Numbered from the stretch's first letter, positions 31,418 through 41,949 are shown. The stretch is DNA of 64,000 nucleotides from Bacteroidota bacterium (GCA_023450085.1 JAEXHI010000021.1:62001-126000); one strand, 5' to 3'. Notes: generated by a model from the sequence alone, not told the origin. Translations and numbers: made by a program.

Positions 31418-34400
31418 ATGAATCAAGAAAACAGCTCTAAACGCCCTAACATTAAAGTTATTTTAATTGGTGCTCTAGTTTTAATCCTCGTTACTGCGAG
31501 TTATTTCCTCCTTAAAAAAGATAAAAAGCAGGACCACACTCAGTTTGCAAAATACATCGACGCTTATACCTCGGGTATTGTTTCTAAAAAGAGCAATATT
31601 CGTGTCCATTTGGCTAGCTCGGTGAGCAATATTGCCGATTTGGGTGAAGTAAAGCAAGACCTATTTGATTTCTCCCCTAATATTAAGGGTAAGACTTACT
31701 GGATAGATGCCCAAACTTTGGAATTTAGGCCAGAGGAAGATTTAAAGCCCGACCAAAAATATGAAGCCACTTTAAATTTGGATAAAGTATTACCTGTTGA
31801 AAAGGGATTGGAAGAGTTTGAATTTGATTTCAAAGTCATTAAACCTGCCCTATCGCTTACAGAAAATGGTTTGGTATCACAAAACAATACCTCGCTCAAC
31901 TTAATGAAATTGACGGGTGAAATTAATACTGCAGATGCCGAAGACTCACAAAGCATTGAAAAAGCTTTAACGGTAGATTTCAATCAAAAATTAAAAGTAA
32001 AGTGGAGCCACAATCCGCAAAAGCAAATTTCAACCTTTACCATCGATAGCATTGCCAAAACTAAAAGTGAGCAAAATCTTAGTTTAAAATGGGATGGCAA
32101 TGTGATTGGTGCCGACGACAATAGTGGAAAGGTAAGTCTACAAGTACCAGCTTTGAATGTTTTCAAGGTTTTAGCGATTAAAGCAGTTCAACAACAGGAA
32201 GATTTTGTGTTAATTCAATGTTCTGAGCCTGTTAGCGTTACACAAGACCTAGCGGGATTGGTAGCTATAGCGAGTTTGGGCGATTTAAGGTTTACTATTG
32301 ATGGTAGCCAAATTAAAGCCTACGCTCCCGATGCTTTAGAAGGTAATTACAATGTAGTGGTTAATCAAAGTATCACCAATATTAACGGTACTAATTTACA
32401 GACTGCGAAAACCGCAAATGTTATTTTCGAAAACAAAAAGCCTGCAGTAACCATTGCTGGTGCTGGTACCATTTTACCTAATTCGGGTAAGTTGGTACTT
32501 CCTTTTGAAGCGGTTAACCTTAAAGCGGTTGACGTGACCATTATCAAAATATACCAAGAAAACATTCCTCAATTTTTTCAGGTCAATAATTATAGAGAAG
32601 GAAATGAATTACGTCGCGTAGCGAGACCTATTTTACAAAAGACCATTCATCTTAACGAAGATAAATCTCTAGACTTACATAAAAAGAACCGTTTTACGCT
32701 GGACCTTGATAAGCTCATTAAAACTGAGCCTGGTGCCATGTACCGCGTAAGTATCATGTTTAAGCAAGCTTATAGCGTATATAGCTGTACGCAAGCAAGT
32801 GCTACTGACAATGAAGACGAAGATGGTGAATATGATGGTTACGATGGCTATGATTATGGTCAGAAAATAGATGAGGATGACGATTTTTGGAACAATTACA
32901 ACAATTATTATCCTAAGGGCTATCGTTGGAACGAACGCGAAAATCCATGCTCGCCATCCTACTACACCAGCGAAAGATGGGCACATAGAAATTTATTATC
33001 CTCGAATATTGGACTAATTGCGAAACGAGGAAACGATGAAAGCATGTTGGTGGTGGCTACAGATTTACTTTCTGCAAAGCCAATGAGTGGTGTAAGCATT
33101 GAACTGTTGGATTACCAAAAACAAGTATTGACTACCGTAAAAACCGACGGCGATGGAATGGCTACTTTTTCTTTAAAGAGAAAACCATTTTTATTAGTGG
33201 CTAAAAACGGCAACGAACGTGGCTACCTTAAATTGGATGATGGGAATTCTCTACCATTATCAAGATTTGATGTTGGTGGTGATATTGTTCAGAATGGTAT
33301 CAAAGGCTTTATTTATGGTGAACGAGGCGTATGGCGACCTGGAGATAGTCTTTACCTTTCCTTCATTTTGGAAGATAAGCTTCAGAAATTGCCAGACAAT
33401 TATCCAGTGGTGTTTGAGCTTTATAATCCGAAAGGCCAGCTGATTAAAAAACTGAGCAACGGAAAACCTATTAATGGCTTTTACACCTTTAAAACAGCTA
33501 CAGAAAGCACCGCCCCTACTGGTAGTTGGCAAGCTAAATTTAAAGCTGGTGGCGCTGTGTTTACCAAAAGCCTTAAAATAGAAACTGTAACGCCAAACCG
33601 CATTAAAATCAATTTTGACCTTGGCGGTAAAAAATATTTGGGCAATGGTAAAGCTTCGGCGGCAACCTTATCTGCAAAATGGCTGTTTGGTACGCCTGCA
33701 CAGAATTTAAAAGCAAAAGTTGATATTAACTTGAGCAAGGATGCTACTACCTTTAAAAACTTCCAAGACTATTCTTTCGATAATCCTATTGTTCAATTTG
33801 ACACCCAATTGAGAACAGTTTTTGAAGGTACTTTAAATGATGACGGCGTAGCGGTAGTGAATACCAACTTAAACAACATGACCGCTGCCCCAGGTATTTT
33901 AAGGGCTAATATTACAACCAAAATATTTGAACCAGGTGGTAATTTCAGTATTGATAACTTCAGTATCCCCTACCATGTATATGATAACTATTTTGGTATA
34001 AAGGCACCTCAAGGCGATAAGTTCACTGGCATGTTGGTGACAGGAAAAAATCACGAGGTAGATATTGTGAACGTAAATAGAGATGGTGTACTGTTGAATG
34101 TCAATAAGCCAGTTACCGTAGCGCTTTATAAAATTCAGTGGCGTTGGTGGTGGGAGCAAAACAACGAAGAAAGCTTTGCCAATTTTACACAAAACGAATA
34201 CAATAAACTCATTAAAGTTGAGCAAGTGCAAATGGTTGGTGGAAAGGCTAAATGGAACTTAAGAGTTGACGAACCTGAATGGGGAAGATATTTGATTATT
34301 GTAGGTGGCGCCAATGGTGGAGGTCATTTTGCAGCTAGAGAAGTGTATATCGATTGGCCCGGATGGGCACAACGTGAGCGAGGCAACAATCCTACCGAAG

Positions 34401-37009
34401 CTTCAATGTTGTCGTTTACGGCCAATAAAGCTAAATACAATGTTGGCGAAGACATTACCCTTACCATTCCTTCTCCAGAAAATGGAAGAGCTTTAATCTC
34501 GATAGAAAATGGTAGCAGAGTAGTGAAAACTTATTGGACAGATACTAAAAAAGGTCAAACGCAATTTACTTTCAAAGCGGAAAAAAACATGACCCCTAAT
34601 GTGTTTGCCAATGTGACCCTGTTGCAACCGCATAGTCAAACGGTTAACGATATGCCAATTAGGATGTATGGGGCAATACCTTTGACCATCGAAAATCCTG
34701 AAACAATATTAAAACCCCAAATTAGCATTGCTAAAGAACTACGTCCAGAGGTGGAAAGCAGCTTATCTATTAGTGAGGAAAAAGGCAAGGCAATGACCTA
34801 TACCATCGCCATTGTTGACGAAGGTTTATTAGACCTTACTAGATTTAAAACTCCTGACCCACATGCTTCATTCTATGCAAGAGAAGGTTTGGGTGTAAAA
34901 ACTTGGGACCTTTTTGACCAAGTGTTGGGCGCATGGGGCGGAAATTTAGAACGTATATTAAGCATAGGTGGTGACGGTGCAGTGAATAAGAATGTCAACC
35001 CTGCCAAAGCAAACAGATTTAAGCCTGTGGTGAAATTCATGGGACCATACCAATTAGGCAAAGGCGAAAAGAAAACCCATAAATTTACTTTGCCTCAATA
35101 TATTGGTTCTGTAAAAGTGATGGTGGTAGCAGGTAACGATGGGGCTTATGGTCAAGCAGAAAAGGCCGTTGAGGTTAAAAAGCCAATCATGCTTTTGGCT
35201 TCAGTTCCAAGGGTGATTGGTCCAGGTGAAAGCTTTACTTTGCCAGTAAACGTATTCGCTACGAATAATAACCTCAAAAATGTGTCGGTGAGTTTGCAAA
35301 CTAGCAATCTACAAATTAACCAAACCAATCAGCAAAACTTGACTTTTGCCAAGGCTGGTGACCAATTGACTTATTTTAATGTTACGGCCCCAAATCGAAC
35401 AGGTATTGCCAAGATTAGAATCATAGCACAAAGTGGAAAAGAGAAAACCGTTTCTGATGTGGAATTGGATATCAGAAATCCAAACCCAATAGTAACCAAT
35501 GTGGTTTCGGCAGTGATACAACCAGGACAAACTTGGAGTGGCAATTATCAGGCTATTGGTACTGCAGGAACTAATAGCGGTACGTTGGAAGTATCTTCTA
35601 TCCCTCCTATCAATTTAGAGAAACGATTAGGATATCTTATCCAATACCCGCATGGTTGCGTCGAGCAAACTACTTCTGGTATTTTCCCGCAATTGTATTT
35701 GGATAAATTGTCTGCCCTAAGCGAACAGAAAAAAGCGCAAGTAGAACGTAATATCAAGGCTGGAATTAATAAGTTGAAAGGTTTCCAGACTACTGACGGT
35801 GGTTTGGCTTATTGGCCAGGAAATAATACGGCCGATGAATGGGGAACCAATTATGCAGGTCATTTCTTAATTGAAGCACAAGAAAGCGGTTATGCGCTTC
35901 CAGTGGGCTTGTACGATGGCTTAATCCGTTACCAAAAAAGCAAGGCCAATAATTGGACGCCTAATGCCAATAATTTCTATGGTGGAGATTTAAGCCAAGC
36001 GTATCGTTTATATGTATTGGCCTTAGCCAAGAAACCAGAAATGGCTGCCATGAACAGATTAAGAGCCTTTGAATACCTAACCGATGCCGCTAAATGGCGT
36101 TTGGCAGCGGCCTACCAAATGGCGGGTCAAAGTGCAGCCGCCAATAGTTTAATCAAAGGTTTGCCAACGCAAGTAGAAGCATATCAGCAATTGGGAGGCA
36201 CTTATGGTTCTGATTTAAGAGACCAAGCCATGATTATGGAAACCCTAACACTGATGGGACAACGAAATAGAGCCCTGCAATTGCTCAATAAAGTGGCCGC
36301 TAAATTAGGTGAAGACCAATGGTACAGTACGCAAACTACCGCGTACAGTTTGTTGGCGATTGCAAAATTCTGTGGCGAACAAAAATCTGCAAGACAATTA
36401 AATTTCCAATATGTGCTAGATGGCGTAAAAGGTAATGTTAACAATAATCAGTATTACAGTAGTACACCAATTAACTTTAAGAGCAATAATGCCAGTATTA
36501 CCAATAAAGGCAACAGCGTACTCTTTGCTCGTTTAATTGTACAAGGTCGTCCTGCTACTGGGCAAAATGATTTCCTACCAAATCATCCTGATTTATTAAC
36601 CATGGAAATCACTTATAAAACCATGAAAGGACAGGTCCTAAATCCTGCGAAACTAAAACAAGGACAGGATTTTTATGCAGAAGTAAATGTGAAGAACACT
36701 GGACGACAAGGCTTGTACGAGCAAATGGCATTGACACAGATTTTCCCGTCGGGATGGGAAATCATCAACACCCGTTTGCATGACAATGAAGGTGCCTTTA
36801 CTTCTTCTGGCTATGATTATCAAGACATCAGAGATGACAGGGTATTCACCTATTTCAGCTTAAGGGAAAATGAGATTAAAACATTTAGGGTATTATTAAA
36901 CGCTTCTTACTTAGGAAGATTTTATCTTTCTACGGTGCAATGCGAAGCCATGTATAACAATAACATTAGTGCTGCAACCCCAGGTACTTGGGTAGAAGTT
37001 TATAAATAA
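31418..37009 (+). CDS. Bacterial alpha-2-macroglobulin (YfhM-like), thioester-containing
   Basis: 1863 residues. One N-terminal membrane segment (about 12-28) anchors a large periplasmic protein. MG-type domains fill the first 1000 residues, with a GVWRPGDSLYLSFIL segment typical of the MG2/MG3 region near 640-655; the thioester motif CVEQ (Cys1414-Gln1417, in PHGCVEQTT) is intact, followed by an alpha/alpha toroid (TED) and a C-terminal receptor-like domain. It presumably traps proteases entering the periplasm. An acidic Asp/Tyr-rich insert lies at about 463-495. Followed by pbpC, the standard pairing. The anchor is a membrane helix rather than the lipobox of E. coli YfhM. Confidence 0.94.
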   Translation: MNQENSSKRPNIKVILIGALVLILVTASYFLLKKDKKQDHTQFAKYIDAYTSGIVSKKSNIRVHLASSVSNIADLGEVKQDLFDFSPNIKGKTYWIDAQTLEFRPEEDLKPDQKYEATLNLDKVLPVEKGLEEFEFDFKVIKPALSLTENGLVSQNNTSLNLMKLTGEINTADAEDSQSIEKALTVDFNQKLKVKWSHNPQKQISTFTIDSIAKTKSEQNLSLKWDGNVIGADDNSGKVSLQVPALNVFKVLAIKAVQQQEDFVLIQCSEPVSVTQDLAGLVAIASLGDLRFTIDGSQIKAYAPDALEGNYNVVVNQSITNINGTNLQTAKTANVIFENKKPAVTIAGAGTILPNSGKLVLPFEAVNLKAVDVTIIKIYQENIPQFFQVNNYREGNELRRVARPILQKTIHLNEDKSLDLHKKNRFTLDLDKLIKTEPGAMYRVSIMFKQAYSVYSCTQASATDNEDEDGEYDGYDGYDYGQKIDEDDDFWNNYNNYYPKGYRWNERENPCSPSYYTSERWAHRNLLSSNIGLIAKRGNDESMLVVATDLLSAKPMSGVSIELLDYQKQVLTTVKTDGDGMATFSLKRKPFLLVAKNGNERGYLKLDDGNSLPLSRFDVGGDIVQNGIKGFIYGERGVWRPGDSLYLSFILEDKLQKLPDNYPVVFELYNPKGQLIKKLSNGKPINGFYTFKTATESTAPTGSWQAKFKAGGAVFTKSLKIETVTPNRIKINFDLGGKKYLGNGKASAATLSAKWLFGTPAQNLKAKVDINLSKDATTFKNFQDYSFDNPIVQFDTQLRTVFEGTLNDDGVAVVNTNLNNMTAAPGILRANITTKIFEPGGNFSIDNFSIPYHVYDNYFGIKAPQGDKFTGMLVTGKNHEVDIVNVNRDGVLLNVNKPVTVALYKIQWRWWWEQNNEESFANFTQNEYNKLIKVEQVQMVGGKAKWNLRVDEPEWGRYLIIVGGANGGGHFAAREVYIDWPGWAQRERGNNPTEASMLSFTANKAKYNVGEDITLTIPSPENGRALISIENGSRVVKTYWTDTKKGQTQFTFKAEKNMTPNVFANVTLLQPHSQTVNDMPIRMYGAIPLTIENPETILKPQISIAKELRPEVESSLSISEEKGKAMTYTIAIVDEGLLDLTRFKTPDPHASFYAREGLGVKTWDLFDQVLGAWGGNLERILSIGGDGAVNKNVNPAKANRFKPVVKFMGPYQLGKGEKKTHKFTLPQYIGSVKVMVVAGNDGAYGQAEKAVEVKKPIMLLASVPRVIGPGESFTLPVNVFATNNNLKNVSVSLQTSNLQINQTNQQNLTFAKAGDQLTYFNVTAPNRTGIAKIRIIAQSGKEKTVSDVELDIRNPNPIVTNVVSAVIQPGQTWSGNYQAIGTAGTNSGTLEVSSIPPINLEKRLGYLIQYPHGCVEQTTSGIFPQLYLDKLSALSEQKKAQVERNIKAGINKLKGFQTTDGGLAYWPGNNTADEWGTNYAGHFLIEAQESGYALPVGLYDGLIRYQKSKANNWTPNANNFYGGDLSQAYRLYVLALAKKPEMAAMNRLRAFEYLTDAAKWRLAAAYQMAGQSAAANSLIKGLPTQVEAYQQLGGTYGSDLRDQAMIMETLTLMGQRNRALQLLNKVAAKLGEDQWYSTQTTAYSLLAIAKFCGEQKSARQLNFQYVLDGVKGNVNNNQYYSSTPINFKSNNASITNKGNSVLFARLIVQGRPATGQNDFLPNHPDLLTMEITYKTMKGQVLNPAKLKQGQDFYAEVNVKNTGRQGLYEQMALTQIFPSGWEIINTRLHDNEGAFTSSGYDYQDIRDDRVFTYFSLRENEIKTFRVLLNASYLGRFYLSTVQCEAMYNNNISAATPGTWVEVYK

Positions 37010-37018
37010 CGTAGTTCC

Positions 37019-37086
37019 GTCATTTCGACCTCTGGGAGAAATCTAACAAGTTGCTAGATTTTTCCTCGTTCCTCGTCGAAATGACG
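37019..37086. repeat. CGTCATTTCGA inverted-repeat element, copy 2
   Basis: 68-bp short form: CGTCATTTCGA ... GAGAAATCTA ... TAGATTTTTC ... TCGAAATGACG. Lies 10 bp after the macroglobulin stop. Confidence 0.8.
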
Positions 37087-37234
37087 GATATATTTCCTAA
37101 ATCCTAGGCCAAATATTAGTAAATATAAAGCGTACAAAGCCCGCTGAAAATTTAATGATAGTAACAATTCTTTCCATATTAGCGTCTCCTTTGGTATATA
37201 TCAACCAAATGGAATAAATGTTACCATTATTTTA

Positions 37235-37272
37235 CCACAGATGCATAGATTGCCATATTTGTGCATCTGTGG
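37235..37272. repeat. GCATCTGTGG inverted repeat upstream of pbpC
   Basis: Arms CCACAGATGCA (37235-37245) and TGCATCTGTGG (37262-37272), the same word as at 6524-6580. It ends 27 bp before the pbpC ATG. Confidence 0.75.
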
Positions 37273-37299
37273 CTTAAACTTGTCACTACTGAAACCAAA

Positions 37300-39672
37300 A
37301 TGAAAAAAGAGATTAAAGCCATATTATATGTTGATGCCTTATTTTTGGTGCTCTTTATTTTCTTTTGGCTCTCACTTCCCAAGCCTCTATTTAAAACGCC
37401 CACTTCATTTGTAATTGAAGCCAGTAACGGAGAGTTATTGAGCGCTTCTATTGCCAAGGATGGTCAATGGCGATTTCCTGTATCGGATAGTGTGCCCGAT
37501 AAATTTGTAAAATGTATCGTCACTTTTGAAGACAAACGTTTCTATCATCATTTTGGGGTAGATTTAATCGCAGTAGCTAGAGCGAGCGTTCAAAATATTA
37601 AAGCTAAAAGCGTGGCTAGTGGAGCCAGTACCTTAAGCATGCAGGTGATCCGCCTCTCTAGGAAAAAGCAACGCAGTTTTCTACAGAAAATAGCCGAAAT
37701 GTGGATGGCTACACGTTTAGAAGTGAGTTATTCTAAGGATGAAATTTTAGCATTATATGCTGCCAACGCACCTTTCGGGAGTAATGTAGTGGGATTAGAG
37801 GCTGCTAGCTGGAGATACTATGGTCGGGCGCCTGAACAATTATCATGGGGCGAAATGGCTACCTTGGCCGTATTGCCCAATAGTCCTTCACTGGTGCATC
37901 CTGGTAAAAATGCCACCAAGCTCATCATTAAAAGAAATAACCTATTGGATAAGCTGGTAGAAGCAAAATTCATTGACCGTAGCACGGCACAGCTTTCAAA
38001 AGCGGAGCCTATTCCCACTGCACCATTGGCTCTACCACAACATGCACCACATTTGTTGAATCGCTTTAAAGATGAAATCAAACAGTTAGGAGAACCAAGC
38101 ACCAAGATTACTTCTACCATTGATTATGATTTACAGCTCGAACTTAATCGTGTAATTGCGCAATATCACCAAAAAATTAGTGCTAACGGTATCAATAACC
38201 TATCCGCATTGGTGTTGAGCGTGGCCGATGGCAAAGTATTAGGTTACGTTGGAAACTGTTATCTGCCCCAGCTCAAAGAAATGGAAAGCCATGTAGACAT
38301 GATTAGGGCGCCTCGTAGTCCTGGCAGTACACTTAAACCCATCTTATATGCCAGTATGATTAACGATGGTTTTATATTACCGAAAACCCTCATTCCAGAT
38401 GTGCCTACACAAATTGGGGGTTACTCGCCAATGAACTTCGATTTAGGGTATGATGGTGCTATTCCTGCAGATAGAGCTTTGAGCCGCTCCTTAAATATTC
38501 CTGCAGTTAAAATGCTACAACAATATAAATATGAGCGTTTTTACGACAAATTAAAAAAGCTACAATTCTCTACATTAAATAAACCTGCCGACCATTATGG
38601 TCTGTCACTTATTTTAGGAGGTAGTGAAGTAACCATGTGGGATTTAAGTAAAGCTTATTTGGGGATGGCCCGAACGCTGAACCACTACAATACCTACCAG
38701 GGCAAGTACAATAGCGCCGACTACGCTTCTCCGTACTATGCTATTAATGGTAAATCTACAGAAGAAAATATAGAACAAACTTCACAGCTAGACCATGGAA
38801 GCATTTGGGCAACCTTTAATGCCATGGAAGAGGTAATGAGGCCAGGTGACGAAGGCTTATGGCAACAATTCAGTTCATCGCAACGCGTAGCATGGAAAAC
38901 GGGAACTAGTTTTGGGTTTAGAGATGCTTGGTCGGTTGGGCTTACCCCGAAATACGTAGTTTGCGTTTGGGTAGGTAATGCCGATGGAGAAGGTAGACCA
39001 GGGCTTACGGGAATTGAGGCAGCTGCGCCACTAATGTTTGATATCTTTAGGTTGCTCCCTTCTTCAAAATGGTTCGAAATGCCAAAAACCAAACTCAAAA
39101 AAATAGTGGTGTGTAAGCAAAGCGGCTACAAGGCATCTAAAATTTGTGAAACAAAAGTAGTGCAATGGGTTCCGCCTGTTGGAGAAAAAACAACCTTATG
39201 TCCATATCATAAACTGGTGCATTTAGATGCTACAGAAAGTTACCAGGTAAACAATCAATGTTATAGCATTAGCCAAATGAAGCACAAAGGCTGGTTTGTG
39301 TTACCTCCTACCATGGAATACTATTACAAAGCTAAAAATGCCGATTACAGAACATTGCCTCCATTTATGGAAGGTTGTCAAAATGAAAATATGTCTACCA
39401 TGGAGATGATTTATCCTAAACCTAATGCCATGGTATACATTCCTTTGGAAATAGATGGTAATAGAGGAAAAGCTATTTTTAATGCCGCACATCGAAACCC
39501 TAATGCCACCATTCATTGGCATATTGACGAGCAGTATATCGGTACTACTAAAAACTACCACCAAATGGCTGTTAGTCCTGCACCTGGAAAACACGTACTT
39601 ACCTTAACCGATGATAACGGAGAAAGATTGGTGCAGGTATTTACCGTGCTGAATAAGGATAAGGAAAACTAG
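37300..39672 (+). CDS. pbpC: Penicillin-binding protein 1C
   Basis: About 790 residues. A membrane anchor (ILYVDALFLVLFIFFWLSL) is followed by the GT51 transglycosylase domain (FEDKRFYHHFGVDL, GASTLSMQVIR), a transpeptidase domain with the SxxK motif in PGSTLKP, SLN (SRSLNIPAV) and KTGTS, and a C-terminal BiPBP_C domain. ATG at 37300 is preferred over GTG 37261, which lies inside the inverted repeat. PBP1C next to an alpha-2-macroglobulin is a conserved bacterial pair thought to repair murein when defences are breached. Confidence 0.93.
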   Translation: MKKEIKAILYVDALFLVLFIFFWLSLPKPLFKTPTSFVIEASNGELLSASIAKDGQWRFPVSDSVPDKFVKCIVTFEDKRFYHHFGVDLIAVARASVQNIKAKSVASGASTLSMQVIRLSRKKQRSFLQKIAEMWMATRLEVSYSKDEILALYAANAPFGSNVVGLEAASWRYYGRAPEQLSWGEMATLAVLPNSPSLVHPGKNATKLIIKRNNLLDKLVEAKFIDRSTAQLSKAEPIPTAPLALPQHAPHLLNRFKDEIKQLGEPSTKITSTIDYDLQLELNRVIAQYHQKISANGINNLSALVLSVADGKVLGYVGNCYLPQLKEMESHVDMIRAPRSPGSTLKPILYASMINDGFILPKTLIPDVPTQIGGYSPMNFDLGYDGAIPADRALSRSLNIPAVKMLQQYKYERFYDKLKKLQFSTLNKPADHYGLSLILGGSEVTMWDLSKAYLGMARTLNHYNTYQGKYNSADYASPYYAINGKSTEENIEQTSQLDHGSIWATFNAMEEVMRPGDEGLWQQFSSSQRVAWKTGTSFGFRDAWSVGLTPKYVVCVWVGNADGEGRPGLTGIEAAAPLMFDIFRLLPSSKWFEMPKTKLKKIVVCKQSGYKASKICETKVVQWVPPVGEKTTLCPYHKLVHLDATESYQVNNQCYSISQMKHKGWFVLPPTMEYYYKAKNADYRTLPPFMEGCQNENMSTMEMIYPKPNAMVYIPLEIDGNRGKAIFNAAHRNPNATIHWHIDEQYIGTTKNYHQMAVSPAPGKHVLTLTDDNGERLVQVFTVLNKDKEN

Positions 39673-39774
39673 TTAACGTAAGTTGGGGATAAGCATTTGT
39701 GATTTTTAACTATCTCCAGCCCTAGCAAACCCTCTTCGCTCTACTAAAATAGAAGCTTGTTTAGTATGACCCTT

Positions 39775-39846
39775 ATGTGTCTATGTGGTTGTATTTTATC
39801 TTTATCGAAAACGCAAGAGCTTCCTAAATGAACCACATAGGCACAT
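39775..39846. repeat. Long inverted repeat between convergent genes
   Basis: Arms ATGTGTCTATGTGGTT (39775-39790) and AACCACATAGGCACAT (39831-39846), 15 of 16 paired. It lies between pbpC and the convergent YhhN gene and may serve as a terminator for both. Confidence 0.7.
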
Positions 39847-39890
39847 AGTAATTTATCATCTACAGGAACCCTTAATTTACCTAACTGAAA

Positions 39891-40580
39891 TTAGTTAGGT
39901 TTAATATATTTGCGCTCAATGGTTCCCATGCAAATGAGAAATTGAGCCAACATATAAGTCGTCATCACCCAAAAATCGCCCATATCCATTCGTTCCACAA
40001 ACTTATTGTAGGCTAAAGTAGCATCTGAAATGATAAACAAAATTGCACCTAGTAAAATCCAAAGGAAGCTTTTGTAATTAGTTTTTCCATATCTCAGGGC
40101 TGCTGTAATTCCCATCAGCGTAATTACAAAACAATAAGCTAATACTGGAATGTTCATACTTCCCAAATAGGGTCTTAAAAAGTAATAATAAGAGATGCAG
40201 AAGAAACCAAACACAATAAAAATGGGTAGCACATAGCGTTTTTCGTTCTCAACTTTGCTTCTTAAGTCAACATAAAATGCAGCGATGTAAAACAAATGCG
40301 CAATTAAAAAAGCACTTAATCCAAGCATAAAATAAAGTTGATGATGACCAGAGAACATCAACAACACATCGCCCAATAATGAAAAAAATAGTCCTATTTT
40401 AACTTTGCTGGTAAAACGGCTTTTTTTCTTGATGGTCAAGTAAATAAACAGCATTAACGAAATCGTAATTAAAGGTTTGGTAACAAACCTTAATTCACTT
40501 AAGTTATTGGTAACGGCTAATAGCTCTGCAAAAAAGATGATGGCAAATGCAAAACTAAATTGAGGATATTTATTAAGCAT
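39891..40580 (-). CDS. YhhN/TMEM86-family lysoplasmalogenase-like membrane protein
   Basis: About 229 residues, seven to eight hydrophobic segments. Family marks: KPLITISLMLF, GDVLLMF, FLIAHLFYIAAF, GAILFIISDATLAYNKF and VMTTYMLAQFLI, with the conserved Asp residues that form the presumed active site. TMEM86 proteins cleave the vinyl-ether bond of lysoplasmalogens. ATG at 40580 (MLNKYPQF) is preferred; it overlaps the stop of the hydroxylase gene upstream by 8 bp, so the two are translationally coupled. Bacterial substrates for YhhN are not established. Confidence 0.85.
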   Translation of the reverse strand: MLNKYPQFSFAFAIIFFAELLAVTNNLSELRFVTKPLITISLMLFIYLTIKKKSRFTSKVKIGLFFSLLGDVLLMFSGHHQLYFMLGLSAFLIAHLFYIAAFYVDLRSKVENEKRYVLPIFIVFGFFCISYYYFLRPYLGSMNIPVLAYCFVITLMGITAALRYGKTNYKSFLWILLGAILFIISDATLAYNKFVERMDMGDFWVMTTYMLAQFLICMGTIERKYIKPN

Positions 40581-41790
40581 TTCGGTATTTGGGTTTAATA
40601 AAGAAAAAGTAAACAACCATCAATAAATGTAACAGTGTTAAACCTCCTATCCAAGTAGCATCGAAGCCAATGTTGTAAAAGAAGTAAAGCATGAAAAAGC
40701 CTAATAAGTACCTGATGCTTTCAATGGGGATAAACCAGCGTTTCTTTTCCAATAAAGCTCCACAAGTAAGCATACTAATGATGGTAAAAGTAGCCAATAA
40801 CATATTAACGGTTAAGTTTAGTTTATCAAAATAAAATAGTTGATAAGAGCCAAGGGCTAATGCCAAAAGAAAAAGCAAAACAGCATACATCATGGTTGCC
40901 ATAGAAGCTTGTGTATCAAACTTTCTATAATTGATGACATCTATTTCTGGAGCAAACTGAAACCCTCCCATTTTTTCGGGAAACCAGCCTGGAGGTTTTA
41001 CAAATACCCTGATTTTATCTGAAATCCTATCAGATTTCTTCGCGGTCTCTATCAGGTCTTTCCAATAGTGCACATTCGCCCAAACTGGATTCCAGCTCGC
41101 CAAAGGCTTAGTAATACCGTAATAAACCTCTTCTTCCTCTTTTTGAAAAGTACCAAACATCATATCCCAAATAATGAGCGTACCTGCATGGTTCTTGTCA
41201 ATATATTTAGGATTAGAGCCGTGGTGCACACGGTGATGAGATGGCGTGTTGAGGATATATTCTAAAAATCCCATGCTTTTAATGGTACGGGTGTGAATCC
41301 AAAATTGATAGAGGGTATTAAAAGAACTTAAGGTTAAAAACATAATTGGGTCAAAGCCTATTAATGCCAAAGGCAGATAAAATACCCAAGAGAACCATCC
41401 CTGAAACCACGATTGCCTTAGTGCTACAGTTAAATTATATTCTTCTGATTGATGATGAACAATATGCGCTGCCCATAGTGCATTAATTTGATGGCTCATT
41501 CGATGAAACCAGTAGTAAAAGAAATCAACCCCGATAAAAAGAATAATCCAAGTCCAAATGGTGTTGGGAATTTCAAATAAGCGCCAGTGTTCGAAAATGT
41601 ACATGTAACCTACAAACAGCATTGATTTCATGAAAAGCCCTACCAACTGCGAGCCTATCCCCTGACTAAGATTAGCAATGGAGTCATTCAATCGGTAGTA
41701 TTTTAGCTTTTTGTAAAAAGTGTAAGCTAGTTCAATTCCTATAAGAATAAAGAAAATAGGTACCGACAGGGCTATATAATTGGTTTTCAT
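40573..41790 (-). CDS. Sterol desaturase/fatty acid hydroxylase family protein, AGMO-like
   Basis: 405-residue integral membrane di-iron enzyme. Histidine boxes are intact: HRMSH (96-100), HIVHH (109-113), His166 in QFWIH and HHRVHH (185-190). The extended C-terminus with four more hydrophobic segments, and motifs such as FYYWFHRMSHQINALWAAH, resemble the alkylglycerol monooxygenase (AGMO/TMEM195) branch, which breaks ether bonds with tetrahydrobiopterin. It overlaps the downstream YhhN gene. A plain lipid hydroxylase is the alternative. Confidence 0.85.
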   Translation of the reverse strand: MKTNYIALSVPIFFILIGIELAYTFYKKLKYYRLNDSIANLSQGIGSQLVGLFMKSMLFVGYMYIFEHWRLFEIPNTIWTWIILFIGVDFFYYWFHRMSHQINALWAAHIVHHQSEEYNLTVALRQSWFQGWFSWVFYLPLALIGFDPIMFLTLSSFNTLYQFWIHTRTIKSMGFLEYILNTPSHHRVHHGSNPKYIDKNHAGTLIIWDMMFGTFQKEEEEVYYGITKPLASWNPVWANVHYWKDLIETAKKSDRISDKIRVFVKPPGWFPEKMGGFQFAPEIDVINYRKFDTQASMATMMYAVLLFLLALALGSYQLFYFDKLNLTVNMLLATFTIISMLTCGALLEKKRWFIPIESIRYLLGFFMLYFFYNIGFDATWIGGLTLLHLLMVVYFFFIKPKYRNA

Positions 41791-41949
41791 CTGGCTTTAT
41801 TTGGTATTTATCATCAAATCGAACAGCAGTAGTTCGTTAATCTAATTTAATGATTTATCTGAATTATGTTATGGAAGCTTTTTAGATTTTCTCATCGTTG
41901 ATTTTCAATTTTCTCCGTCGTGGCTTCTTTGCAATATCTTTTCATATCC

